Assembly (NCBI RefSeq): GCF_014243445.1
Contig: NZ_JACLQD010000001.1
Location: 682,001-746,000, forward strand
From: Paragemmobacter straminiformis
GTDB lineage: Bacteria > Pseudomonadota > Alphaproteobacteria > Rhodobacterales > Rhodobacteraceae
Direction: 5' to 3'
DNA: 64,000 bases
The position numbers were made by a program, and so were the translations under genes. The notes beneath the pieces were generated by a model. It saw only the letters and a program-made list of their open reading frames with translations. It did no database searches and was not told where the DNA came from. Positions 7,661 to 16,366 of this stretch are shown in pieces (position 1 is the first letter of the stretch; every line of letters begins with the position of its first letter).

Positions 7661-8566
7661 CTATTCGAGCCCCGGTAGGGACAGTTGCGCGTTTCGGGCG
7701 TAGACCTTGGCGACGGCAGCGTCATCTTCTCTGCCAAGGCCCATGCCGCTGGCCGCAACGAACTGCTGCAACGCAGCAGCCGTCAAAGGAGCCGCGAACT
7801 TCGATGCCCTCGCGGCGTCGAGCACGATACCGAGGTCTTTCGGCCAGATGTCGACGGCGGAATGGGGCGTATAATCTCCCGCCACCACGTGAGGTGCACG
7901 GTTTTCTAACATCCAGCTCGTTCCAGCGCATTTCGGGATGACTTTGAGGAACGTCTCCGGCGCAATCCCTTGGGTCATGCCGAATGTGAGAGCCTCGGCC
8001 ATAGCCGCGATATGGGTGCCCGCAAGCATCTGGTTGACCGCTTTCATGGCCGACCCCATCCCGGCGCTGTCGCCAAGTTCGAATACGGTCTCTGCCGTCG
8101 CGTCCAGCACGGGACGTGCCGCCGCAAAAGCCTCGGGGCTGCCGGAAGCCATGATCGCGAGTTTGCCTGCCGCCGCCTTGACCGACCCGCCGGAAATCGG
8201 TGCGTCAAGGTAATGCAGTCCAAGTTCGGCACAGCGAGCCGCCACTGACCGCGCGAAATCCGGCGCGACCGTAACGCAGCATAGAACGACCGCGCCTTTC
8301 TTCAGCATTGGAGCGATACCTTGGGCGCCAAAGAACACCGCTTCTACCTGCGCCGCGTTCAGGACAACCACGACCAAGGCGTCAAGGTTTCCCGCGGCGA
8401 CCGTGATGCTCTGCTGCGCACCGCCCTGCGCGCGGAACCGCTCGACCGCGGCCTCGCTGACATCCGCGCCGCAGACCGCATGGCCTGCCCGCAAAAGGGA
8501 CGAGGCCATGCCGAACCCCATCGAGCCCAGACCAATCACACCGACCTGCATCGCCTTCGTCTCCAT
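7661..8566 (-). CDS. ltnD: L-threonate dehydrogenase-like NAD-dependent dehydrogenase
   Basis: 301 residues from METKAMQVGVIGLGSMGFGM at 8566. The internal ATG at 8551 is also possible because GGAG lies 8 bases before it. Features are the Rossmann motif GLGSMG, the substrate motif DAPISGGSVKAAAG and the catalytic-lysine region MGSAMKAVNQMLAG. Family role: oxidation of L-threonate (or a similar C4 acid) to 2-oxo-tetronate in the cytoplasm, the first step of the Otn pathway. It is encoded immediately before otnK, which supports the name over other 3-hydroxyisobutyrate dehydrogenase relatives. Confidence 0.82.
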   Translation of the reverse strand: METKAMQVGVIGLGSMGFGMASSLLRAGHAVCGADVSEAAVERFRAQGGAQQSITVAAGNLDALVVVVLNAAQVEAVFFGAQGIAPMLKKGAVVLCCVTVAPDFARSVAARCAELGLHYLDAPISGGSVKAAAGKLAIMASGSPEAFAAARPVLDATAETVFELGDSAGMGSAMKAVNQMLAGTHIAAMAEALTFGMTQGIAPETFLKVIPKCAGTSWMLENRAPHVVAGDYTPHSAVDIWPKDLGIVLDAARASKFAAPLTAAALQQFVAASGMGLGREDDAAVAKVYARNAQLSLPGLE

Positions 8567-8603
8567 TCCGCCCGCGCAGCCCGCGCGGCATTTTCCGCAA
8601 TTG

Positions 8604-10052
8604 TCACACATGCTCGGGCAACTCCGCTGCCTCGGTCGCGAAACCGTAGACCGACTTCACTTCGAGGTATTCCTCGAGCCCGAAGACACCCATCGACCGC
8701 CCGATACCCGATTGCTTGTAGCCGCCCATCGGCGTCAGCGAATTGGTCGCCGCACCGTTGAAGCAGACCCGTCCCGCCGCGATCTGCGAGCAGACACGGT
8801 AGCCGCGCTCGCGGTCGGTGCCAAAGACGTAGCCGCCCAGACCGAAGATGGAGTCGTTGGCAATTGCGATTGCCTCGGCCTCGGTGCGGTAGGGAATGAC
8901 ACAAAGGACAGGCCCGAAAATTTCTTCCTTCGCGATGACCATGTCAGGGCGGACATCGGCGAAGACCGTGGGCCTGACGAAGTATCCGCCGCTCAGCCCG
9001 TCGGGACGTCCAAGCCCGCCACATACCAACCTTGCGCCCTGATCGATCCCCGACTGGATATACCGCTGCACCGTCTCATATTGCGCCAAGCTGACCGCCG
9101 GACCCATTGTTGTCGCAGGATCGCGCGGATCTCCGATGCGGAAACGCGACGCCTCATCGGCAAGGAAGGGAAGCACAGCTTCGACCTGATCTTGGTGCAC
9201 GATCATCCGGCTTGGAGCGTGACAGGACTGGCCAGTGTTGAAGAAGCAGCGTTGGATGTTCCACCGCGCTGCCTTTTCAAGGTCCGCGTCCTGCAGGACA
9301 ACGTTGGCAGACTTGCCACCCAGTTCGAGACAGGTCCGCTTCACTGTGCGCGCCGCGGCCTCACCGACTTTGGCACCTGCTCCGGTCGAACCGGTGAACG
9401 AGATCATGTCCACTTCGGGATGCGCGGCCATCGCTTCTCCAACGACGCGACCACGGCCGATGACGAGGTTGAAGACCCCCGGCGGAACCTTCGCCTCGTG
9501 CATCACCTCGGCCAGAAGTATCGCGCTGAGCGGTGAAGCGTCGGACGGTTTGAGAACAACCGTGCATCCGGCCGCAAGCGCGTAAATCATCTTGATGACC
9601 GGCGTCTGGATCGGCCAGTTCCATGGTGCGATCAGCGCGCAGACACCAATCGGCTCGCGTCGGATGATCGTGTCGCCAATATGCCGTTCGAAGGCATAGG
9701 TCCGGATCAGGTTACGTGCTACTTCCAAGTGCCCGATCGGACCCGAAACTTGCGCCTTGGAACTGACAGGAATTCCGACCTCACGCGCGATGATATCAGC
9801 GAACTTGTCAGCCCGCGCTTTGTAGGCCGCGATGATTCGATCGATCAGCGCGATACGGTCGGCCACGCCCCACTTCGAAAAACTGACAAAGGCGCGACGG
9901 GCAGCGAGAACCGCACGGTCCACGTCGGCAACTCCAGCCTGACCGACCGAGGCGAAGACGCTTTCGGTGGTTGGGTCGATGACTTCGCGGATGCCGCCGG
10001 TCAAGGGTTCGACCCAGGTGCCGTCGATGTAAAGTTGCCAGTGGTTTATCAT
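8604..10052 (-). CDS. Aldehyde dehydrogenase, first of three in the island
   Basis: 482 residues from MINHWQLYIDGTW at 10052, with AAGGA 7 bases before the start. All ALDH catalytic residues are present: Asn145 in APWNWP, Lys168 in VVLKPSD, Glu243 in LELGGKS and Cys277 in NTGQSCHAPS. Likely reaction: NAD(P)-dependent oxidation of an aldehyde such as glycolaldehyde, lactaldehyde or a semialdehyde released by the upstream HpcH/HpaI aldolase. It lies 22 bp after an SDR gene and 37 bp before ltnD, so it bridges the aldolase part and the Otn part of the operon. The substrate is not readable from sequence. Confidence 0.9.
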   Translation of the reverse strand: MINHWQLYIDGTWVEPLTGGIREVIDPTTESVFASVGQAGVADVDRAVLAARRAFVSFSKWGVADRIALIDRIIAAYKARADKFADIIAREVGIPVSSKAQVSGPIGHLEVARNLIRTYAFERHIGDTIIRREPIGVCALIAPWNWPIQTPVIKMIYALAAGCTVVLKPSDASPLSAILLAEVMHEAKVPPGVFNLVIGRGRVVGEAMAAHPEVDMISFTGSTGAGAKVGEAAARTVKRTCLELGGKSANVVLQDADLEKAARWNIQRCFFNTGQSCHAPSRMIVHQDQVEAVLPFLADEASRFRIGDPRDPATTMGPAVSLAQYETVQRYIQSGIDQGARLVCGGLGRPDGLSGGYFVRPTVFADVRPDMVIAKEEIFGPVLCVIPYRTEAEAIAIANDSIFGLGGYVFGTDRERGYRVCSQIAAGRVCFNGAATNSLTPMGGYKQSGIGRSMGVFGLEEYLEVKSVYGFATEAAELPEHV

Positions 10053-10074
10053 GCTCTGTCCTTCCGCACTTCTA

Positions 10075-10899
10075 CTAGGAGCTGTGCGTGTAGCCGCCGT
10101 CACAGGCGATGGTTTGTCCGGTGATGAAGCTGGATGCTGGCGACGACAGGAACATCATCAGGCCGACAAGATCCGGCGGTTCCATCCCCCGTTTGATGCA
10201 TTGCTGCGCAATCTGGTTGCGCTTAAGGTCTTGGGTAGGATTGACCGCCCGTTCGACTTCGGTTGCGACCGCACCAGGGCGCACGCAGTTGACGTTGATC
10301 CCGTCTTCGCCCAACTCTCGGGCCATGGCGTTGGTGAACCCGATCATTGCCGACTTCGACGTAACGTAATGCATGTAATTCATCACGCCCTTCGGCACGG
10401 CGTCCGAGGCGATATTGATGATCCGGCCCCACCCTGCCTTGCGCATCACCGGTGCCACAGCACGGGCACACAGAAGTGGGCCGTTGATGTTGACGCGCAT
10501 GACGCGGTCCCATTCGTCGAGCGGTATGAACTCGAATTTGCGTTTCTCGAGCGAGGCGAAGATCGCAGCGTTATTGATCAGCACATCGACCCGACCGAAT
10601 TGATCGACAACACTCTGGATCATGGCATTGACTGAAGCTTCGTCGGCAACATCCACTTTGATCGCCGCAGCGCGGCCGCCAGGCAGTTCAATCTCGGCCT
10701 TGACCTTTTGGGCGTTGTCCAACTGAACATCGGCCACAATCGCAATGGCTCCCGCCGCGCCGAACTGGCGGGCAAGTTCGCGCCCGATACCCTGACCCGC
10801 GCCAGTGATCACCACCACGCGATCCGCCACGCTGAAATCACGCGCCCATTCCGGCACACCGGAATCCTGCGGCGCCTTTACGTGGTTCACTTCGTTCAT
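10075..10899 (-). CDS. Short-chain dehydrogenase/reductase (SDR), operon 1
   Basis: 274 residues with GGAGGAA in front of the start. Classical SDR motifs are seen: cofactor-binding TGAGQGIGRE, NNAAI, the catalytic serine region NIASD, YVTSK (Tyr-x-x-x-Lys) and the late PGAVATE. It probably oxidises or reduces a sugar, sugar acid or ketose with NAD(P). It lies 61 bp after the HpcH/HpaI aldolase and before an aldehyde dehydrogenase in the same operon. An N-terminal extension of about 25 residues precedes the Rossmann fold. Confidence 0.88.
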   Translation of the reverse strand: MNEVNHVKAPQDSGVPEWARDFSVADRVVVITGAGQGIGRELARQFGAAGAIAIVADVQLDNAQKVKAEIELPGGRAAAIKVDVADEASVNAMIQSVVDQFGRVDVLINNAAIFASLEKRKFEFIPLDEWDRVMRVNINGPLLCARAVAPVMRKAGWGRIINIASDAVPKGVMNYMHYVTSKSAMIGFTNAMARELGEDGINVNCVRPGAVATEVERAVNPTQDLKRNQIAQQCIKRGMEPPDLVGLMMFLSSPASSFITGQTIACDGGYTHSS

Positions 10900-10960
10900 C
10901 TGTTCCTCCCAGATTGTGCGGTGGCACGGGCATGCGGTCTTTGCCGCAGTGCCGTCTGCG

Positions 10961-11749
10961 TCACCGAAAGCTCTTTGCGGTTGCCGTCGCCGCGCTCATT
11001 AGAAAACCCGTATCGCTTCCGGCCGAGACGTAGCTCGCCCCGAGCGCGATCATTTCCTTGGCGACTTCAGGCCGCGAGTTCAGCCCTCCGACCCCCAGCC
11101 GTTTGCCGTGCCGTTTGCAGGCGGCGGCCACCTTTTCATAGGCTTCGCGCACTTTCGGGTGGTCGAGCTGACCTGGAACGTTAAGCGAATTGCAAAGATC
11201 GTTCGTGCCGATCAACAGCATGTCGAGCCCCTCGACGGAAGCGATCTCGTCCGAATTGCCGACCGCTTCGATCGACTCAATCATCCCGACCACAAGCGTT
11301 GCATCGTTCATCGCCTGCATCGTTTCCGCAGCGGGACCGATGCGGAACAAGGTGTGTGGGTTCATCCCCAGAAGCGAACGGCTGCCCATCGGCGGGAATT
11401 TTGCTGCCTGAACCAGCAGTTCAGCATCTGCTCGGGTTTCGAGGTGCGGAACGATCACACCCTGAGCACCGGCTTCCAGCGTCCGCCCGATTTCGGCAGC
11501 ATCCAATCCCGGCACACGCACCATAGGCGTCACGCCAAGGGCCGTCGAAGTCATGCAAATCTGGCTGACCGTTTCGAGCGAAAAGCTGCAGTGCTCAAGG
11601 TCGATGTAAAGGCAGTCGAAGCCAGCGCTCTTGGCGATCGCAGCGATTTCCACTCCACGCATCAGACGCACAATCATGCCCACGGCAAGGCCACCCGAAG
11701 CCATCTTCTGCTTCACGCGGTTTTCCGAAACGATGGGCGGGGTGTTCAT
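10961..11749 (-). CDS. HpcH/HpaI-family aldolase
   Basis: 262 residues with the family's metal and substrate signatures: FDCLYIDLEHCSFS, MVRVPG, the metal-ligand segment GMIESIEAVGN and IGTNDL. Members are metal-dependent class II aldolases that cleave 2-oxo-3-deoxy sugar acids or similar compounds into pyruvate (or a related oxo acid) and an aldehyde. As first gene of a nine-gene minus-strand operon, with an aldehyde dehydrogenase downstream, cleavage followed by aldehyde oxidation is a reasonable reading. The promoter region shares LysR-type box 1 with the divergent cupin gene. Confidence 0.88.
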   Translation of the reverse strand: MNTPPIVSENRVKQKMASGGLAVGMIVRLMRGVEIAAIAKSAGFDCLYIDLEHCSFSLETVSQICMTSTALGVTPMVRVPGLDAAEIGRTLEAGAQGVIVPHLETRADAELLVQAAKFPPMGSRSLLGMNPHTLFRIGPAAETMQAMNDATLVVGMIESIEAVGNSDEIASVEGLDMLLIGTNDLCNSLNVPGQLDHPKVREAYEKVAAACKRHGKRLGVGGLNSRPEVAKEMIALGASYVSAGSDTGFLMSAATATAKSFR

Positions 11750-11874
11750 GCTGTTTCCAATGTCCGACGGGGGCGCCGAAACACGACCTGTGACAGGTCA
11801 TCGCGGCGGTTCCTGACTCTTGGAGACCTTTCCCCTTCCGATCAAGCGAGAGCGGCCGCGCCGCCCCGGACCCA

Positions 11875-11889
11875 ATAACACAAGGTTAT
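11875..11889. promoter_or_regulatory. LysR-type box 1 (ATAAC-N5-GTTAT)
   Basis: ATAACACAAGGTTAT, a perfect 5+5 inverted repeat with T-N11-A spacing, in the divergent promoter region of the aldolase operon (start 126 bp away) and the cupin gene (start 85 bp away). One of six copies in the island. Confidence 0.7.
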
Positions 11890-11973
11890 ACCGCAGCTTT
11901 TTTCGGGATATCGCAGCTACCCCCGCCTGCCTTAACTGAGGCCAACCGAAACCCGAGACCAAGGAGTTGGAAG

Positions 11974-12813
11974 ATGCGTATTTCCGAAGCGGCTACGTCG
12001 GAAGGCGGCGATGTGGGTTCGATGCGTGTGGGTAAACTTTCGCAGAAGTTCCTGCTGCAGGGCGAGAACGGATCGCCGAATAACTACCTGCTGAACGTCG
12101 GCCTGACCGGCTCTGGCGGCTGGGGCACCCCGCGCCACCGGCACAACTTCGACCAGATCCGCTATGTGTTGAAGGGCAAATACCCGGCCTCGCCGCATAA
12201 GATCATGGGCGAAGGTTCGGTCGCCTATTTTCCCGAAAGCGTGCATTACGGACCGCAGGACCGCCCTGAAGGGCTGGAAATGATGGTGATCCAGTTCGGT
12301 GGCGCAAGCGGATCGGGGTTCCTTTCCACACCGGACCGCGAAGCGGCGAACAAGCGGCTTGAAGCCAAAGGCACCTTCAAAGACGGAATTTTCACCTGGA
12401 TCGATAACAAGGGCCAAAAGCACAACATGGACGGCTCTGCCGCCTGTTTCGAAGAGGCGACGGGCCAGAAACTGGTCTTCCATCCCGCCCGCTATGACGA
12501 CGTCGTCATGATGGACCCGGCCGCTTATGAATGGGCACCGACCGGCATGCCGGGCGTTTCGACCAAGCTTCTGGGCGTGTTCACCGAACGCAACATCCAG
12601 ATCCGTTTCTTCAAGGTTGATGCCGGCGCCACGATGAACACCGGCACGCGCGACCAGCTCGAAGTGCTTTTCATGGCAACCGGCTCGGTCACCGTCGAAG
12701 GCACGACCTATCGCGAAAAGACCGGCATTGAGCTTCTGCCGAGCGACAAGCCTACGGATATCAAGGCCAATGCCGAGTCGATCTTCTTCTCGGTGACGCT
12801 GCCCAAATTCTGA
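11974..12813 (+). CDS. Two-domain cupin protein of unknown reaction
   Basis: 279 residues with AAGGAG before the start. A first cupin domain carries the metal-type motif PRHRHNFDQIRYVLKGK (about residues 53-69) followed by VAYFPESVHYGP. A second cupin-like region lies near the C-terminus (DQLEVLFMATGSVTVEG). It is transcribed divergently from the aldolase operon and shares box 1, so it belongs to the regulon. Cupins of this kind may be isomerases, epimerases, dioxygenases or sugar-binding sensors; nothing here decides between them. Confidence 0.75.
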   Translation: MRISEAATSEGGDVGSMRVGKLSQKFLLQGENGSPNNYLLNVGLTGSGGWGTPRHRHNFDQIRYVLKGKYPASPHKIMGEGSVAYFPESVHYGPQDRPEGLEMMVIQFGGASGSGFLSTPDREAANKRLEAKGTFKDGIFTWIDNKGQKHNMDGSAACFEEATGQKLVFHPARYDDVVMMDPAAYEWAPTGMPGVSTKLLGVFTERNIQIRFFKVDAGATMNTGTRDQLEVLFMATGSVTVEGTTYREKTGIELLPSDKPTDIKANAESIFFSVTLPKF

Positions 12814-12853
12814 TGGCAGCGACCCGGCGCAGCGCTCCCCTGCGCCGGGACAG

Positions 12854-13780
12854 TCAGGGTGCAGGGCCGGTGCGAGAAAGCTCCAGACCGCATTCCTTCA
12901 CACATGCGACCAGATCTTTGCGCGGCAGGTCCATCTCATATCCCTCGCGGAAGAAGACCGCGATGTTCCGGCTCAGGACCGGGTCTTCGAAGGGCAATGC
13001 GACAAGGCGGCCCTCGCTGAGTTCCGAGCTAGCTGCATGAACAGGCAAGAGCGCCAGATAGTCCGAAGTGGCGACCAGTGACTTCAGAAGCGACACCGAA
13101 CCGCAGACCGTGACCTGCTGGGGAGGACCGACATTCATCGTATTCATGACATGCTCGAGCACAGTATGCGACCGCCGCGAGGTGGGTGAAATCCACGGGT
13201 GCTGCACAAGGTCCTGCCAGGTCAGGTTCTCCACGCTGTGCAGCGGATGACCCGGTCGGACGATGACGCAAAGATGATCGCGGAATAAAACTTGCTGGCG
13301 TAGGCCGTCGAGCATGTCGAAGACTTCGGTGAAGCCGACAACGAAGTCGAAGTCGCGGCGAAGTAGACCCGTCAACAGGTCGAACTGTGCGTTTTCGACG
13401 ACTTGAAGGTCGCCATCGGGATGCATCATGCGCCAGCGGCCAAGGGCCATAGGGATGATCGACCCCGCCATGCTCGGCAAACTGCCGACACGGATCGACT
13501 CGGTCAGCCCCGAGCGGGCATTCATCAGATCGCGCTTTGCAAGCTCCACCTCCTCGCGGATCAGACGGGCATGGCAATAGAGGATTTCGCCGTAATTTGT
13601 GGGGACGATTCCACTTGGCCCCCGTTCAAGAAGGTGCATCCCCATCTCGGCTTCGAGCCGGTCCATTGACGTCGATAGCGCTGGCTGCGACACCTTTAGC
13701 GACTTCGCAGCGCGGTTCAGGCTGCCATGTTCGATGACGGCTGCAAAATAGAGCAGTTTCTTGGGGTCGATATCGAACAT
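12854..13780 (-). CDS. LysR-type transcriptional regulator, probable master regulator of the island
   Basis: 308 residues from MFDIDPKKLLYFAAVIEHGS at 13780. The frame is open upstream but that part overlaps the aldehyde dehydrogenase gene, and the GGAGG near 13796 sits about 13 bases before the ATG. The winged HTH spans about 5-65 (LNRAAKSLKVSQPALSTSMD), followed by the LysR substrate-binding domain (IRVGSLPSMAGSIIPMALG and later). It is the only LysR gene in the island. Its family binds T-N11-A inverted repeats, the geometry of the six ATAAC-N5-GTTAT boxes. It follows the box-2 operon by 91 bp and may be autoregulated. The effector is unknown, probably a pathway intermediate. Confidence 0.85.
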   Translation of the reverse strand: MFDIDPKKLLYFAAVIEHGSLNRAAKSLKVSQPALSTSMDRLEAEMGMHLLERGPSGIVPTNYGEILYCHARLIREEVELAKRDLMNARSGLTESIRVGSLPSMAGSIIPMALGRWRMMHPDGDLQVVENAQFDLLTGLLRRDFDFVVGFTEVFDMLDGLRQQVLFRDHLCVIVRPGHPLHSVENLTWQDLVQHPWISPTSRRSHTVLEHVMNTMNVGPPQQVTVCGSVSLLKSLVATSDYLALLPVHAASSELSEGRLVALPFEDPVLSRNIAVFFREGYEMDLPRKDLVACVKECGLELSRTGPAP

Positions 13781-13871
13781 CTCGGCAGCGTCAGCCTCCT
13801 GTGGCGCGGGCTCCGCCACAGGGGATGATTGTATCGACAACACGGCCCGCAACAAGCCGTTGCCTGCGATA

Positions 13872-15323
13872 TCAGACGCGGACACGGCGTTCGGCGATCG
13901 TCTTGGCGACGGTATAGCTTTGATACATTTCCGGCCCCCCTTCACGCCCGATCCCGCTTTCGCGATAACCGCCAAATGGGGCATCGGCACCGGGACTCGT
14001 GAAGCAGTTGAGCGCGATCGAACCCGCCTGAAGCTCGTGCGTCAGCCAATCCGCAGTCGCCATGTCATTGGTGAAGACGAAACCTGCGAGACCCATTTCG
14101 AGGCTATTCGCAATTTCGAGGGCCTGATCCATCGAACCGACTGACATGCAAGGCGCAATCGGGCCGAAGGTTTCTTCGGTCATCACACGAGCGTCGAGCG
14201 GCACATCGGCAAGGACCGTCGGTCGGAAGAACCAACCCCGATTGCCCAATCGCGCACCACCCGTGGCGATCTTTGCTCCCCGTTCCACGGCGTCCTGCAC
14301 GAAGCCTTCCATGGTTGCCAGACGGCGGCGGTTGGCCAGCGCGCCCATCTGCACGCCTTCCATGAAGCCATCGCCGACCTTCAGGCTTTCTGCCTCTCGG
14401 ACCAAAGCTTTGACGAAGTCGGGATAGACCTTCTCATGGATCAGAAAGCGCGAAGCGGCCGAACAGAATTGCCCGGCCATGCGGAATTTCCAGTGCGAAG
14501 CCAGTCGCGCGACTTCAACCGGATCGACCGTATCATCGACGAGCACCGGCGCGTGGCCGCCCAGTTCCATCAACACAGGCTTCATCGTTTCGACCGCAAG
14601 GCGGCTGAGGTGCTTGCCCACATTGATCGAGCCGGTCAGCGTCACCAGCCGCGTGATGGGCGACAGGACGAGCGTGCGGGATACATGGTCAGATTCACCG
14701 AAGACCACGTTCAGCACGCCCTTCGGCAGACCGGCATCCAAGAAGCACTGCGCGAACAGACAAGCGGTTGCAGGTGTGTCAGAGGACGGCTTCAGAATTA
14801 CCGAGCATCCCGTCGCAAGTGAGGCACTGATTTTCCGCGAAGGCGCGCTCATCGGCACGTTCCACGGCGTAAACGCGGCAACCGGACCCACCGGCTCGCG
14901 GATGACGTATTGTTGGATCGGCGGATCGGTGGGAACGATGCGCCCGTATATGCGCCGGATCTCTTCCGAGTCCCAGTCGAGGAACGTGGCCGAACGCTCG
15001 ATCTCGGCTCGCACTTCGGCAAGCGTCCGTCCCGACTCGGCCACGAAGATCGGCGCGATGTCCTCGGCCCGCTCGCGCACGAGGGCAGCTGCCCGCCGCA
15101 TCAAAGCTGCGCGGGCCGTTGGCGAGGTCTTGCGCCAAGTCTCGAACCCACGCGCCGATGAGGCAAGCGCGGCTTGCAAATCTTCTTCAGTAGCCTTTGG
15201 CACGGTGCCAAGGGTCGCTTCGGTGCTTGGATTTTCGACCTCGCACAGGGTCGGTCGGTCATAGATCCACTCGCCATCGATCAGAAGTCCGATGCGCGGA
15301 TAAGAAATGGCGGGTGCGGTCAT
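13872..15323 (-). CDS. Aldehyde dehydrogenase, second of three
   Basis: 483 residues from MTAPAISYPRIGLLIDGEWI at 15323, where AAGGA lies 7 bases upstream. Catalytic residues: Asn155 in TPWNVP, Lys178 in VILKPSS, Glu253 in MELGGHAP and Cys287 in AGQFCSAAS. The sequence resembles succinate-semialdehyde dehydrogenase-type enzymes, which oxidise semialdehydes with NAD(P). It is 26 bp downstream of a 2-hydroxyacid dehydrogenase gene and upstream of the LysR gene, all on one strand. The physiological aldehyde is not known. Confidence 0.9.
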   Translation of the reverse strand: MTAPAISYPRIGLLIDGEWIYDRPTLCEVENPSTEATLGTVPKATEEDLQAALASSARGFETWRKTSPTARAALMRRAAALVRERAEDIAPIFVAESGRTLAEVRAEIERSATFLDWDSEEIRRIYGRIVPTDPPIQQYVIREPVGPVAAFTPWNVPMSAPSRKISASLATGCSVILKPSSDTPATACLFAQCFLDAGLPKGVLNVVFGESDHVSRTLVLSPITRLVTLTGSINVGKHLSRLAVETMKPVLMELGGHAPVLVDDTVDPVEVARLASHWKFRMAGQFCSAASRFLIHEKVYPDFVKALVREAESLKVGDGFMEGVQMGALANRRRLATMEGFVQDAVERGAKIATGGARLGNRGWFFRPTVLADVPLDARVMTEETFGPIAPCMSVGSMDQALEIANSLEMGLAGFVFTNDMATADWLTHELQAGSIALNCFTSPGADAPFGGYRESGIGREGGPEMYQSYTVAKTIAERRVRV

Positions 15324-15349
15324 TTGAAGGTCCTTTGCAGTCGTTCGGG

Positions 15350-16255
15350 TCACAGGCCGAGAAAGGCCAATACTTCGGCTTCGGCGATCTTGGCGGCACG
15401 GGCACGTTGGCCCCAGGTTTGCGCGCCGATATGGGGGGTAAGGATCACATTGGACAGCGCAGCAAGACGCGTCGGCACATGCGGTTCGGTGTCGAGCACA
15501 TCAAGCGCAGCACCTGCGATGCCCCCCCTTTCAAGCGCATCGATCAGCGCGTCGGTATCGACAAGGTTGCCGCGCCCGACATTGACCAGACGTCCCTTCG
15601 TCCCAAGGGCCGCCAGCACATCGGCGTCGATGATAGCGGAAAGATCATCGGTTCCCGGAACGGCAAGGACCAGGACATCGGATGCTTCGGCCAGCGCTCG
15701 CCAACCATCGTGCAGACTGTCGCCCAGCCCTCGGTTCGACGGGCGGTCAAGACCCGCGATCCTCATTCCCGAAACCCGCGCCCGCGCTGCGATGGCCTGC
15801 CCGATCCGACCGCTTAATCCCGCGATCCCGATGGTCATGCCAACGAGGCTATCTCCCAGATCGAAGCGCCCCGATGCCCACGCCCCCCGAGAGAAGCGGT
15901 CCGCAGCAACCAGATTGCGGCAAAGCATCTGCGTCAGGGTCATGGCAAGGTCGGCAACATCCTCGGTCACAGTTTCATTGACCAGCCGCAGCTTGATTCG
16001 GCGCGCATCGAGCGCCTTTCGATCTATCTTTTCAGAACCCGCCCCCTGCGAAATGACGAAGGCGAGGTTGGGAAGCAAAGAGATCGTCTCTTCGTTGCAA
16101 CCACGCGAGGCGCTCGTCATCAAGACGCGCACTTCGGCCCTCTCGTCCGCGCCTAATCTCGCGATGCCAGAAGCGTCCGGCACGATACGCCAGAGGATTT
16201 CAAGGCAAGGATAGGTCATGCCCGCAAGTGCGGGATAGGCAAGGATCGGCTGCAT
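15350..16255 (-). CDS. D-isomer-specific 2-hydroxyacid dehydrogenase family protein
   Basis: 301 residues with the NAD-binding motif GIAGLSGRIGQAIA and the catalytic triad positions expected for the family: Arg in VNVGRGNLVD, Glu in LDVLDTEP and His in LTPHIGAQT. Likely reaction: interconversion of a 2-oxo acid and a 2-hydroxy acid such as glyoxylate, hydroxypyruvate or a sugar-derived acid. First gene of an operon with an aldehyde dehydrogenase and the LysR regulator. Box 2 lies 93 bp upstream of its start, just beyond the end of the neighbouring lactonase gene. Confidence 0.87.
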   Translation of the reverse strand: MQPILAYPALAGMTYPCLEILWRIVPDASGIARLGADERAEVRVLMTSASRGCNEETISLLPNLAFVISQGAGSEKIDRKALDARRIKLRLVNETVTEDVADLAMTLTQMLCRNLVAADRFSRGAWASGRFDLGDSLVGMTIGIAGLSGRIGQAIAARARVSGMRIAGLDRPSNRGLGDSLHDGWRALAEASDVLVLAVPGTDDLSAIIDADVLAALGTKGRLVNVGRGNLVDTDALIDALERGGIAGAALDVLDTEPHVPTRLAALSNVILTPHIGAQTWGQRARAAKIAEAEVLAFLGL

Positions 16256-16347
16256 GGAAACCCGTTTCCACCAATGGAACTGAGCGCCAAGCTATCCCCC
16301 GGCCTCTCTTGCTGCAACGAACTGCGCCAGCCACACGCCGTCGAGAT

Positions 16348-16362
16348 ATAACCAAAAGCTAT
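16348..16362. promoter_or_regulatory. LysR-type box 2
   Basis: ATAACCAAAAGCTAT: same geometry as the other boxes with one mismatch in the right arm. It lies 93 bp upstream of the 2-hydroxyacid dehydrogenase operon that also contains the LysR gene, and only 4 bp past the stop of the SMP-30 gene. Confidence 0.62.
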
Positions 16363-16366
16363 ACCC

